A DNA stretch of 64,000 bases, taken from positions 18,021,357 through 18,085,356 of the forward strand of contig NC_133302.1 in NCBI RefSeq assembly GCF_005239225.2. Reading direction: 5' to 3'. The position numbers and the translations under genes are program-made. The notes under the pieces are model-generated. The model did not search any database. It had not been told where the DNA came from and was given only the letters and a program-made list of their open reading frames with translations. Source of the DNA: Populus alba (lineage: Eukaryota; Streptophyta; Magnoliopsida; Malpighiales; Salicaceae). Position 1 is the first letter of the stretch; each line of letters begins with the position of its first letter. Positions 46,807 through 57,617 of this stretch are shown here, piece by piece.

Positions 46807-48060
46807 GCAATGAGGACCAAATTGTTGTTTTAGGATTAAGCAACACAAATACTCAAGGGGGGTGAATTAGGTATGCAAAGTTAAATTATAAATTAAAAAC
46901 TCTTTACCTAATAACATGCAATTAACTAAACACTGAACCAAATATAGAAACAATAAATAATATAAATGTGATAATTAAAAAGTGAGAGTTTATAGAGATT
47001 GCATGAAGATTTATAGAGGTTTGGCAAACCATTTACTTATCTTCTTGAATTTCATTCAAGAGTTTCACTATAACACACTAGTGTTCTTAGCAAGGTGAGA
47101 GCAAATCATTACATGAATTTTTTTGCGGTTGCAAGATCAACGTTATCCCTAATCTTTTTACGGCTAAAGAATAGAAAAACTTTTTCACTAATACTTGTTA
47201 AAGAAAAATATTAAACCACTCATAATTTTGTCTTTAGTAGAGACTTTTCCAAGTGTTTAAAGTATCACTTACACTTTCTATAATATACTCTTTTAGTAGA
47301 GTGGAAATGGAAAAAACCATTAAACTCTTTAGGAGGATTTTGCCAATTCACATTTAACCTTGTTTTTAAATGATTACAAGTAAAACAATGGTGTTATACG
47401 TTGTTTTTTTTAGTGGAATTATGCTTAGATTTTTGCATTAGGAGTTCCACACTTGTTTTGGAAAAAGTAAAAAGGCTATTTATAGGTTTAAAAAAGAAAT
47501 TGGCTGGTCATTAGACGCAGTTTTTTATCCATTGGCATAATCGGTTAGATCATTTTGAGAATTGATCAGACCCATTTAGATTCAGTCAGACTGTTTTTTA
47601 AGAGCTCTAAGAGTTTTTAAATTTTTTCCAGAAACATCTAGACCGGTTTGAGAAATAGTTTGACCATTTCTCAAAATAGTTGGATTGTTTTGGTTGCTAC
47701 CTTGTTGTTTTCAAAAACGATTAGATCTGTTTTGTCTATATCCAAAATTTTTTTTTCATTTTTGTGTTTTGATCTTTTTTAGTTTGTTTTTTTTTTTCCA
47801 AATTTGTTTAGGTTACGTGATATTATAAGGTGTTCCTAAACAAGTATAATGCTTATTTAACAAAATTCTATTATAAATTCTTGATTAGTGATGTCGATAT
47901 CATAAATTTCTACAAGTTTTTCATTCTTGACATTCACGAATGATTGTTTATTTGATGATTTCTTAAATATTCTAAACCTGTCTATATCATTATAAGATGT
48001 GTGCAACATATCATACATTCCCTTTGTCAATTGGCCCTGTAAGAAAATCGTTCTACCTCA
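46805..48060 (-). repeat. Probable LTR-retroelement relic
   Basis: Begins 'aacacaaatactcaaggggg' + 'gtgaatt', a phrase common beside decayed plant copia-type elements. It continues as non-coding text with degenerate 'gat(c/t)agac..gttttgagaa' units at about 47,535-47,720. No pol domain found. Assignment is by style and therefore weak. Confidence 0.35.
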
Positions 48061-48229
48061 TTAGTTAGTGTAATGGTTTATAGTTAAAAAGAACAAAATA
48101 ATAATTCTACTTTAACAATTCAAAGTAACCTGAGTTTGTATGTACAATAAAACACCTAGCCTTCCTTTTTTTTTTTTTTTAAAAATTGATGAAAGACTAT
48201 AATATATATAACTTTGGAGAAAAAAAATC

Positions 48230-48520
48230 ATTCAACTCAGATAATTTATAATATAAATCATATTTTAGGATCTCATCTAACAGGTTAAGCTACTGAGGTT
48301 GAGATGATTATTTGACATGATATCAGAAACCTTGATGATAACCAAACGGTGAGTTTGAATCTCAGCTTCTTTATATTTATTTGAATAAAAATTAAATATA
48401 AAATAATATGAGCCCGTAAAATTTAAAGAAAACTCACTTGAAGGAAGAGGAGGTATTAAAGAATAATATAAATCATATCTTAAAATATTAGATAACAATT
48501 TAAATTAGATAATTACTTGA
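48230..48520 (-). repeat. 'ataatataaatcatat' repeat, copy 2
   Basis: 'aatataaatcatattttagga' at the left and 'aataatataaatcatatctta' at the right enclose 'tttgacatgatatcagaaaccttgatgat' and 'ggtgagtttgaatctca'. The latter resembles a tRNA-like B box. Reverse orientation of the copy at 25.96 kb. Confidence 0.6.
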
Positions 48521-48539
48521 CGTTCATAAATGTAAACAA

Positions 48540-49400
48540 AATTTATCTACAATTATTGGAGTTTTCATCTTACTGATCAAATGGTTTAATTAGTCGAACC
48601 GACACCTCAATTTTCCTATTTTGTCACGAAGAACACACTCTCTGATGAAATGGGCATGCTGAGAGCACAGTGAGCCTACTAAGCACTAGCCAGGGGACAA
48701 AGAATAATTGTGGAATTACTGGAGCAATTGTCTGGATCTGTCAACAGCTGTACGTATGATATCTCGGATAATTGCAAGAAATCTGACATGGGTTTGCACG
48801 AGTGAGCTGTATTCATTCTTTCACAGCACTTTCTTCCTTTCTAGATGCATGTAGCTTTCAAGAACTAGTTCACTGAAACTAAATTCATGCCCCCCTCTGT
48901 AGATCACCTCTTTTAACCCTAACACAGTCAGATAACCCATGATGAAAAAGACGAGGAGGAGGAGGAGGAGGAGGAGGAGGAGGAGGTCGTACTGACAACT
49001 GCTAAAGCAATCTATATTCTTCAACCAAACTTCACCATTCGTTAATCAAGCAAAAGGAGGAAGAATTATATTCAATTGTGACATTATATTTCCCCTTTTT
49101 ATTTTTATTTTTTTACAATAAGAAGTATCTACATATTAGTTTTTGTTTATTAATACCCTATTGTGTCATGACTGAGAGATCATAAAAATCTTATTTTTTG
49201 TTGTTTGATGAAAGCTCAAACTTTAATAGCTAAGAAGTGAAATGAAAAGTCAGTCAATTTCTCAAAATTTCCTTTTCCTAGTTTTACTTAATTGAAGGAC
49301 TTGCATGCATCTCCAGTTTTGTTTAGAGGTTAATTGCATCATACACTTTATTTAGACACAGACACTGCATATCTATCTCTTCTATTTGATATTTTAATTA
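48540..49400. other. Intergenic stretch with (GAG)n microsatellite
   Basis: 48,560-48,950 is less AT-rich but has no open frame over 60 codons. A perfect (GAG)n run lies at 48,953-48,986. The rest is T-rich. Confidence 0.5.
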
Positions 49401-49404
49401 TTTT

Positions 49405-49700
49405 TTTATTAAACAAATAATATAAATTATATCTTGTAATAACATACCTAATTGTTTATACTATTAAGTTAAATTAATTTTTTTAATATAATATCATAGC
49501 TTGATAATTAAGCGGTTACAAGTATGATTGTCATCACCTCTATTTATTTGAGAAAAATTAAACACAAGCTACTACGAGTTTGTATACATTTCAAGTCAAA
49601 TAATTTTTATTTAAAGGGTATGTTAAAAAATAATATAAATTATATCGTAAGATCATATCTAATCTAACGATTTAAATTATTGAGTTGAGTCGATCTTTTA
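49405..49700 (-). repeat. 'ataatataaattatat' repeat, copy 3
   Basis: 'aataatataaattatatcttg' and 'aataatataaattatatcgtaag' flank 'tcatagcttgataattaagc' and 'tatttatttgagaaaaatta'; matches the 48.2 and 50.8 kb copies. Confidence 0.6.
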
Positions 49701-49896
49701 ACAACTTTCTACTCTTGATTTGAAGGTATGGAAAATGGAGAATTAATTAGCTAAGCTGATCAAAAGACTCACCAACATTGCATCTGGGGCTTCGGAACAG
49801 AAGTATCAAACAGGGAGAGAAGTTGGTCCTAATTAAAGATGTTTAAAGCCTCCGGTTACTTACGTCAATGGCGCACATGCACACGGTTACACACGT

Positions 49897-50178
49897 TTAG
49901 CGATGATCCAAAGTACTTGCATCATCTGTGAGTAACTGACTGTCTGGTTCTGAGAAAAGAGACGGTGGCAAAAGATCATGAGATAAGGCACGAGGACGGT
50001 AGCTAGCTATCTTCGTGCAATGCATCAGTAGCTGGACCATGTCCCGTAGCATTAACAAGGCTTTATTGCTGTCTAAACGTACATGTGGCTGCCCATCTAT
50101 GGATGACAGTTCGAGCGTGTTCTGTTCTCCGTCGACGACAAACAGACATGTCACGAAGTGCCAGTTTCTTTCACACAC
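49897..50178 (-). CDS. Orphan ORF, unidentified protein or exon fragment
   Basis: A 93-codon minus-strand frame in a locally GC-richer segment. The translation is protein-like in composition, with 'NTLELSSIDGQPHVRLDS' and 'LRDMVQLLMHCTKIASYRPR' and an acidic Ser/Asp-rich end 'SEPDSQLLTDDASTLDHR'. I recognise no family. It could be a small gene, one exon of a gene whose other exons I cannot see, or a captured fragment. Upstream (50,180-50,520) shows no further coding sequence. Confidence 0.3.
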   Translation of the reverse strand: MCERNWHFVTCLFVVDGEQNTLELSSIDGQPHVRLDSNKALLMLRDMVQLLMHCTKIASYRPRALSHDLLPPSLFSEPDSQLLTDDASTLDHR

Positions 50179-50523
50179 GTCTCCTTAATATTGAATCCAG
50201 CAATGGGCTCTGAAGAGGCAACTTATTGGCTAGTCTCTTAGCAAGAAGAGATAGTGTTAGAGAACTAATGGAAAGGAACAAAATTCTTGGAAATCGATTC
50301 CTTTGTGTACCTTAACAGAGACACAATGTCACGATTTTACCTTTGCTTATCGGATACTGTATGAAAAGAAGCCATTGCCAGGATGCCTATCTCTATATTC
50401 TGTATCTTAGAGAGGTGATCTTTCAATGATTTGTCTTGTTCATCAGCCTAAAAAATCAACATGATACGTCGTTGTTAGTGGTAAAATGTTGGTCCACTCA
50501 CCAAAACCTACAATCGTGCAACT

Positions 50524-50784
50524 TTGATTATTTTGGAATGGACACTAGCTAGCTTTATAACCTGTTCATCCTGTAGATTAAAAAGATTTACAGATTCCAG
50601 TTATTATCAGGTATATAACGATCTGCTGGTAATTTTGAAAATCAATCCATCTGGAATCATCAAGCAAGGCCACTTTGTGATGATAAGCAAGGTTTTTTGT
50701 GATGGAAGAATGGATCAAAGCCTTGACTCGGCCATGTTTCACGATGTTGAAGAACTATCTCAACTCAATAACTTAAGTTATTAG
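50524..50784 (+). other. Unassigned 86-codon open frame
   Basis: The plus-strand frame contains 'VYNDLLVILKINPSGIIKQG' and 'ISKVFCDGRMDQSLDSAMFH'. Moderately protein-like, no known motif. It runs up to the next dispersed repeat. Weak evidence for a gene. Confidence 0.15.
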
Positions 50785-50796
50785 GTGAGTTCTTAG

Positions 50797-51055
50797 GATA
50801 TAATTTATATTATTTTTTAACACACCTCTTTAAATGAAAGCTCTTTAGACTTGAAACTTGCACAGACCCACGTTACTTTGTGTTTAATTTTTATCAAATA
50901 AATAGGGATGGTGAGATTTAAACTCGAGATCATTTGATCATCAAGGCTCTGATATCATGTTAAAAAATTATCTCACCCCAATAGTTTAAACTATTAAATA
51001 AAATCTTAAAATATAATTTATATTATTTTCTGATACACAGTTCACATTACAAGAT
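50797..51055 (+). repeat. 'ataatttatattatttt' repeat, copy 4
   Basis: Flanked on both sides by 'atataatttatattattttt'. The interior matches 25,960-26,150 ('gaaagctctttagactt', 'tttatcaaataaatagggatgg', 'gatcatcaaggctctgatatc'). Confidence 0.7.
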
Positions 51056-51597
51056 TAAACCATATATGATTAAACTATATATGTTTTAGGTTGTGGATGG
51101 ACATATTGCATCGGTTCTAACCTAATTTCTTTAAAACCTGGCTAAAAAAGTCAGACGGGTTTAAAAACAATGCAAGTGAAAGAAGCTTTTTTCTTGAAAG
51201 AATTAATACTAACGGCACAAAATTTATAAACATCACCTGTCATATCAGTTTGTATCCAATTGAAGTATGATTAGCATCCTCGTATGTTTTTTTTTTTTTT
51301 TTTCATATTTATATATTCCCTTTTCTTTGTTCCCTTGTGGCAAATGGTAACCAGAGGGAGTTTTTTCTTGTCTCGCTCTCCGATCTACCGAATAAAAATT
51401 ATCTTAAATTTATGCAATTTAACCTGTTCATTGAGAATGACACGCTACTTACTCCCTCTTGCTAATTCTATAGCTACGGTTCTCTCTTTGTAGAAGCTCG
51501 ACTGTGCATATTGTCAAATATCGTTTCTTGCATAAGATACATGGGGAGTCTGAAATGAAATCTAGTAAGACCCTACCATGGATCCTTCATACTGTCT

Positions 51598-51760
51598 TCA
51601 CGACTCACGTAGCTGCTTTATGAGCCAGAGAAAAGAAGGAACATTGTCCCATTCGCCATAGACAGCTTTGAGTTGCAGGCACCCTGGTAGGACCTTCACA
51701 CGCCTATAATGGCGAGATAGTCCTCTTATTGCTCCCAATCTTCTTCTTCTTCTTTTTGTT
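51598..51760 (-). other. Short protein-like fragment
   Basis: The end of a 94-codon frame reads 'LSRHYRRVKVLPGCLQLKAV' then 'WDNVPSFLWLIKQLRES', which looks like real protein. The part before it is a Lys/Arg run from a (CTT)n tract (about 51,737-51,780) and is not. Could be the last exon or a fragment of an unknown gene. 51,060-51,597 and 51,900-52,240 hold nothing I recognise. Confidence 0.2.
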
Positions 51761-52239
51761 TTTTGTTTTTGTTTTTTTTTGGGGGGTATCTCTTTTTGCG
51801 AGCCTACACAGCTATTTTCAATCGGGACAATAATTAACAGAATATTTAACAACTTGATCCTCGTTGCATAAGAGATTCTCAATCAGGTCCCCATCAAAAT
51901 CCTTTGATGTCTTCCATGTACATTACCTACTTGATTAAATAAAACGACATTTTTGTTTTATGTAAATGACTTAACCTTTTCTGCGAAAAGCATGCAGCAA
52001 TTTTCTAATAAAACTCAATCGAGAATTATTTTTTTATAAGATTGGGACCCAGCTGATAAAAAATGGATCAAGGGCTAATTGGAGAAGTTGGTAATTGGAT
52101 GGGGACCGGTATATGGTGACCTCTTTTATTCGCTACTCTTCATTATAAAAAACATCTAAAAGGCTACATGGCATTATCCTGGAGTGCGTGTTTAGGAATG
52201 GCAGGATGTAGTGAGCCGTGAGATCGTTTGTTTAAATTT

Positions 52240-52800
52240 TAAAAAGCAACATTTTTTTTTTAAAATTATTTTAATATGATGATGTTAATTTTTTTTTTTT
52301 TAAAATTTATTTTAATATATTTTTAAATAAAAAAATATTTTAAATCATTATCACTATTATAATTCCAAATATATCTTTAATAAGGCAATAAATAATTGCA
52401 AATAAATACTTGAAATACTCTTGGTTTATTAGAATAATGAATTCGAGTCTCATAGAAAATGGTGACAACAACTTATTAATTGCGCTATATCTTATTCACT
52501 AGCAATTGTAACGTAGAATGGAGCAACCGCAATACATCGAATTCTGCCATCTCTTCTATTTGTATTTATGAGACAAAAAAAGAAAAAAAAAGAAAGAAAG
52601 AGAAGAGAAGCTCTTCTTGACGTTGAAGCTGATCGATGTGTTATTAGATTTCTATTACATTTCCAACCTTCGCATTTGTCAAATACATAATCCTGTTTGA
52701 GAGAGTAATTATAATTATTTTTTAAAATATTTTTTATTTAAAAATTTATTAAAATAATATATTTTTTTTTTATTTTAAAAAAATTATTAATTTGATTATT
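52240..52800. repeat. Two MITE-like repeats, partial
   Basis: 52,240-52,370 and 52,690-52,800 carry the 'attataattattttttaaaatattttttat' style core of the abundant family. 52,380-52,680 between them is plain intergenic DNA with a purine run at about 52,573-52,611. Confidence 0.5.
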
Positions 52801-53189
52801 TAATTATATTTAAATTTAATTAGAAAATTCTCGTGATCAAATTCTATAAATAGTTGAAACCTTAAATTAATTAAACTTAAAAGATGTTGCCTAAGTTAAT
52901 TTTATTATTCTCTTGTTATTTCAAATTTTCAACTGAATTTTGGATTTTATATTATTAACCTAGACAGAACTTTTGTCTTTCTTTTTATTTGTTCTTCTTA
53001 TTGTGTTATTTAACGATGTCAGATGATATATATTAATTGAAAGTTCATAGCAAAACTAGTTAATTGCACGCAAAATATAAAGAAAAATTATATATAAAAG
53101 AACACTTTTTTTTTTCCCGCAAAACATCCACATTGTTTAGAGAAAGAAAAGAAAATAAAGTGAAATTCTTTTACGGATTAACCTATTTA

Positions 53190-53380
53190 TTTTTATATTT
53201 TAAAAGTATTTTTAAAAAATTATATATATATATATATATATATTTATATTTTTTTAAAATAATATAATTTTAGTATGTTTAGATTATTTTGATAGACTAA
53301 TATAAAAATAATTTTTTAAAAATAAAAAATATTATTTTAATATATTTTTAAAAAATAATTATAATCACAGCCATCGATAG
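53190..53380 (-). repeat. MITE-like repeat with (TA)n
   Basis: 'tagattattttgatagacta' and 'attttttaaaaataaaaaat', ending 'ataattataatcacagcc'; includes (TA)n at 53,220-53,243. 53,380-54,400 beyond it shows no gene; an 11-base G-run lies at about 54,080-54,090. Confidence 0.6.
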
Positions 53381-54400
53381 ATACATTCGCAAAGCAATTT
53401 ATTACTCGGTGGTTGGGCGATTTATACAATGTGAACGCAAACAAAATGACGGCACCACGTTTTCAATCTTGCATGTTGTATTTGTGGTGCATAAATTGAC
53501 ACAAGTCTTATCAAAATAACATGATATATCCACCACCAATAATCCTTACAAGCTTGACAACTCCCCTCCTTTTGTCCTCTCGTCTTTTTGGATTTGTATA
53601 TCTACACTACACTTATACGTTTTCTATGTAACGGATCTTTGGGATCACAAAATAACATGGGACACCATGAGATGATCTATAAAAATATTAAATTATTGGT
53701 AGCAAGTAGCACCCTTCTCCCTTCTTGTCACTATGACGTAGGTGTTGTTATTTTTATTATTTTATTTTATTACTAGTGTGGTTATTTTATTTGAACAAGT
53801 GATTATTGCCTGGTGAATTCGTTTCTTTGAGTTTAAAATAAGCCTAGGAAGGTGAGAGCAATACGATGAGTGGCCTCTTAGCTACCATTCTTGTAAGCAA
53901 CCTCCCCATGTACCTACCAGCCCAGCTTTTGTAGCTTGGAAGTAGTTAATGTTGTGTCCCTTGAAAAGATTTTGTGGATGATTTCTTTACCCGATAACCT
54001 AAAGATCACCAAATCTAAATAATAATAATACTAATAATAATAAAAGATTGTATATCTTATTATCAGCTTTGTGAGGAATTGGGGGGGGGGATTTGAGAAA
54101 AGGGAAGCGTTCAAAGTTGAAATCCATGTTCTAAGATTGAGCAAGTATTGTGATAGAAAGGATATTACTCTAGATGCAATTCATGGGTGGTATTTCTTTA
54201 TTTCTTATTATCATTTTAGTTATTTTTTTACATTTCATTAGGAAGCCTATCTTTATTGAAGGAGAATAATAATAAATAAATAAAAACTGAAAGTTGGAAA
54301 GGAATAAAGAGAGAAAAAAGTCATCAAAAATTGGATTTTATAGGATTGGCCTTGATTTGGATTTATATTGCTATATCAAACCCATTTATCACCGGAAAAT

Positions 54401-54500
54401 TGGGATTTAAGGATGGAAACAATAGCTTTGAAGCATGACAACTCCTTCTAGGCCTTCACTAAATCACAATCAAAGCTATTGTTTCCATCCTTAAATCCCA
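54401..54500. ncRNA. Hairpin with perfect 31-bp stem (small-RNA precursor or mini-element)
   Basis: Arms 54,401-54,431 and 54,470-54,500 are exact reverse complements over all 31 bases (left arm starts 'tgggatttaaggatgg') around a 38-nt loop. Pairing stops sharply at both sides. A transcript across it would give a long uninterrupted duplex, as in young MIRNA or siRNA-producing hairpins. A tiny fold-back element is equally possible. The arm sequence is not a plant miRNA I know. Confidence 0.4.
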
Positions 54501-54539
54501 CCAACTTAATTTAAAAACTTAAAACTTCTAAATCTTAAT

Positions 54540-55050
54540 TTTGCTTCTTGGTGATCATTTACTTGTGTATGTGCCCGGAGGCCGCCGAGGATGACTACAG
54601 TAATCACTCTTTCCTCGTAGGCCTATTCAATTTCTATCCAAGAAAAAAAGCCCAACTCAACAATGGAGAGCTGAAATTGGTGAGCTAGGAATTGAAGATT
54701 CCACCCCGCTATGAGACATCTCTAAATTTCAAAGATCATCAAGGAAAAAAGCCCAACATTGCACACTGCTCATGAATCGAAGATCATCAAGGAAATATAA
54801 ACAATTAGCCTCAAGTAAGGTGGTAATATCATTGCTTCTATCATTGGCATTCTGCAACAACACCACCAAAGATTTCAGACTGGTGGGGCGTGGATCGCAA
54901 CTGAAATATCCATCTGAAACCGGGATGGAACACTTCATCTTCCCTAGACTTGCCGGGAAAGTTGCACAGAGAAGTAAAAACTTGTGTAAGGAGTTTTTGA
55001 TATGAACATCAAAAGCAAACTTAAATAGAATGCATGAGGCTTGAAACACT
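54540..55050. other. Intergenic stretch with overlapping unassigned frames
   Basis: A 106-codon minus frame (55,049-54,729) and a 77-codon plus frame (54,772-55,005) overlap, so at most one is real. 'gatcatcaaggaaa' + 'aaagccc/tataaac' occurs twice (54,734 and 54,783). No known domain. Confidence 0.25.
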
Positions 55051-55079
55051 CGACATCGTGGCGGCTTTGAAAATTAGTA

Positions 55080-57180
55080 TTTTTGAAAAAAATGGATTTC
55101 TGACATTTTATTTTTTGATGGGAAATATTCTTGTTTAAGGAGTCGCCATCTAGTATTATGGTGATTAGAAACCCTAACTGGTCAATAGAGATTTTATGGT
55201 ACGAGACTATTTACGTAAAAGGAAAGATATTATCACCCATTAAACGTCCTGCTTAAGGTAGGTTGCATTGCTGATCTTTGTCATTGATTGCTAACATTTT
55301 TGTCGGTTTATACTAAGATGGTTTGCATGTAATATTCCTGATTCTGGCGCCAATGAATATTCAACTATGGATATTTTCAACTTTGGCGTTGATAAATATT
55401 ACGTAGGTATCAAAATGAATAAAGTTAAATCATTATTTCTTTTTATCCCTGACTCTGGTGTCAGTAAATAAACAAATAAAAATAAATTTATTTTTATGCA
55501 CACGCGTTATTTTTATTTTTATGTAGCTAAATAAAAGCAAAATAAAATAAAATAAACTTACATTAGTATTTTTATTCCTGACTCTGGCGTCAGTGAATAA
55601 ACCAATAAATTTATTTTATCTTATCTTATGTTAACTTTTTTATATACGTATTTTTATTTTTATATAACTAAATAAAATACAATGAAACAAATTTGAATCA
55701 ATATTTTTATTCTGACTTTGGCGTCAATGAATAAAAATAAAAAAACAATAAATTCATATTTATATTTTTTTACATACACAATTTTTTTTTATTATTTTTT
55801 GTCTCTCTCTCTCTCTATATATATATTCTCTTTGTCCATCCCCCGCTTAGGACGAAGACGATGGTGATAAAGGCACGAGGTGTTGCTGGTTGAATGGAAG
55901 CTCCCTCTTCTATGTTTTCTTGTTTTTGTCTCTGTGTTAGGCTCATTTTCCTTTCTTGGTTTTGTTTTTCACTAGTCCTCCCCCTCTGCTTTCTTTCTTT
56001 GGCTTTTTATAGCTTGAGAAAGCTATGCCGTTACCCAGATAATTAAGTGCTTGTTTTTGTAGGAGTAATGGTAATGCATTATTGGACATCCTTTTTTTTT
56101 TTTTTTTCTCCGGTCGGGTGAAGAAGATGAACAACATTGATTTTAATGGCCATTTGCGTTTTGGTCCTCGATGTTTTGAAATTTTATATTCAAGTCTTTG
56201 TGTAAATTGTAATTGGACCCCTGCATCTCAGCACCATCTACATATTTGTCTTTGCATTTTAATTTCTTACAATTTTAACCAAAATCAACCCTAAATTTTA
56301 ATAATTTTTAAATTAAACTCCTGATTTCATTAATTAAACTAATTTCAAGTTCATTTAAGTCTCAAAACTCATCAACTCTTTAATTACACCCTTGATTTGT
56401 TTAATGAAACTAATCCAAAGTTTAATTAAGTTCACAATCTTTCAATTTGTCTTGACCAAAATTTCAATTTTTTCTTTATTTTTTTTAAAAATAATTTATT
56501 ATAATTTAATTTAATTTTTTCATCTTTTGTCATCATTTTTTTATTATCACTTTTTAGGAAATATAGTAAAAAGAAAAGAAAAGAATAAAAAGGTCAAAAT
56601 TAGGTTATGACTGGTTTGATTAAAGTTTAAGAAAAGTCTTTCCTAGTAAAGAGGTCTTTATCTTATTAGGTTAAAACCTAAATGTTCTAGGACCTAAATT
56701 AACATCTTAATTATTTTTCTAGATAGAACTAATTCATAATGCTTAAAGAAATTAATTTTTGTAATATTTTTGGGAATTTAGTCAAATTCTAAAAAATAAT
56801 CATATACTAGTTAGTATATTTATTTATTTTTTAAAATATAATAAAAACATTTTTTTAATTTTTTAGAAAGTATGCATGAATTTTTTTTTTTTAGAATTGG
56901 ACTATATGCAATTAGAACATTATGGTTTACAAATAATAAAAATTCAAAATTCAACAAAAAATTGCAAAATGATCATTTCAAAGGTCGGAAACGGGTTGGA
57001 GAGCTGCTAAGAACTCAGGAAGCACATATTGAAAAACTCCGAGGCTGAAGGAATAGTGGCAGCATGTCTGCTTTAAGCGCCGTCGCTACTGGTAGCGCGT
57101 GAACCAACAAGATGTCACTGGTGAAGTGAAAAATAAGTGGATTGAGTAGGTCATTTCTTTCTCTTAACGTCTATGTGAGC
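55080..57180 (+). repeat. LTR-like block, same family as 7.4 and 10.8 kb
   Basis: Contains 'ggagtcgccatctagtatt' followed by 'ggtgattagaaaccctaac', then a spaced minisatellite, a (TC)n(TA)n run at about 55,802-55,826, a 'tttttatagcttgag' segment and 'cattaattaaactaat'-type tail. This is retroelement LTR or leader style. Small frames at 55,943-56,294 are incidental. Ends uncertain. Confidence 0.5.
55334..55740 (+). repeat. Spaced 'attcctgactctggcgtcagtgaata' minisatellite
   Basis: The motif recurs at about 55,334, 55,375 (diverged), 55,445, 55,574 and 55,709, separated by AT-rich spacers containing 'ttatttttatttttatgtagctaaataaa'. Main spacing is about 110-135 bp. Confidence 0.75.
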
Positions 57181-57617
57181 AGTGTCATACATTATCATAT
57201 GCAAAGTAAAGTAAAACACACGAACAATTGAATTATTTTTTTTTATATATATAGATATGTTTCACGGTTAGTTTTTCAATTTTTTTCTTTTCCTTTTTGT
57301 GTGGTAATTCAAAGAGGTGATAATTTAAATGATTTCTCTCAAGTCTTAACATTGAGATTTAGTTTAAATGAAATAAAATCGAGAATCTGAAAAATATTAT
57401 TTATTTGTAAACAATTGAACAGACAACATCGGACCACCTCGCAACGTTGACCAGGCAGCCATTATTACATTAAAAGTTGAAGCAACATGAAAACAGACAT
57501 ATCATTTTGAAAAGTAAAAGTGAAACAAATAACACATATATAACACAACTAATGATGGGACAACCTTAAACTATTCGTAAGGTTCACATCATGTATAGTT
57601 TGCTAAATGCATGGAAC

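Noticed and set aside
48953..48986. (GAG)n as an acidic-repeat coding region
   Set aside because: A pure microsatellite; the frame through it is poly-Leu/Glu and ends quickly.
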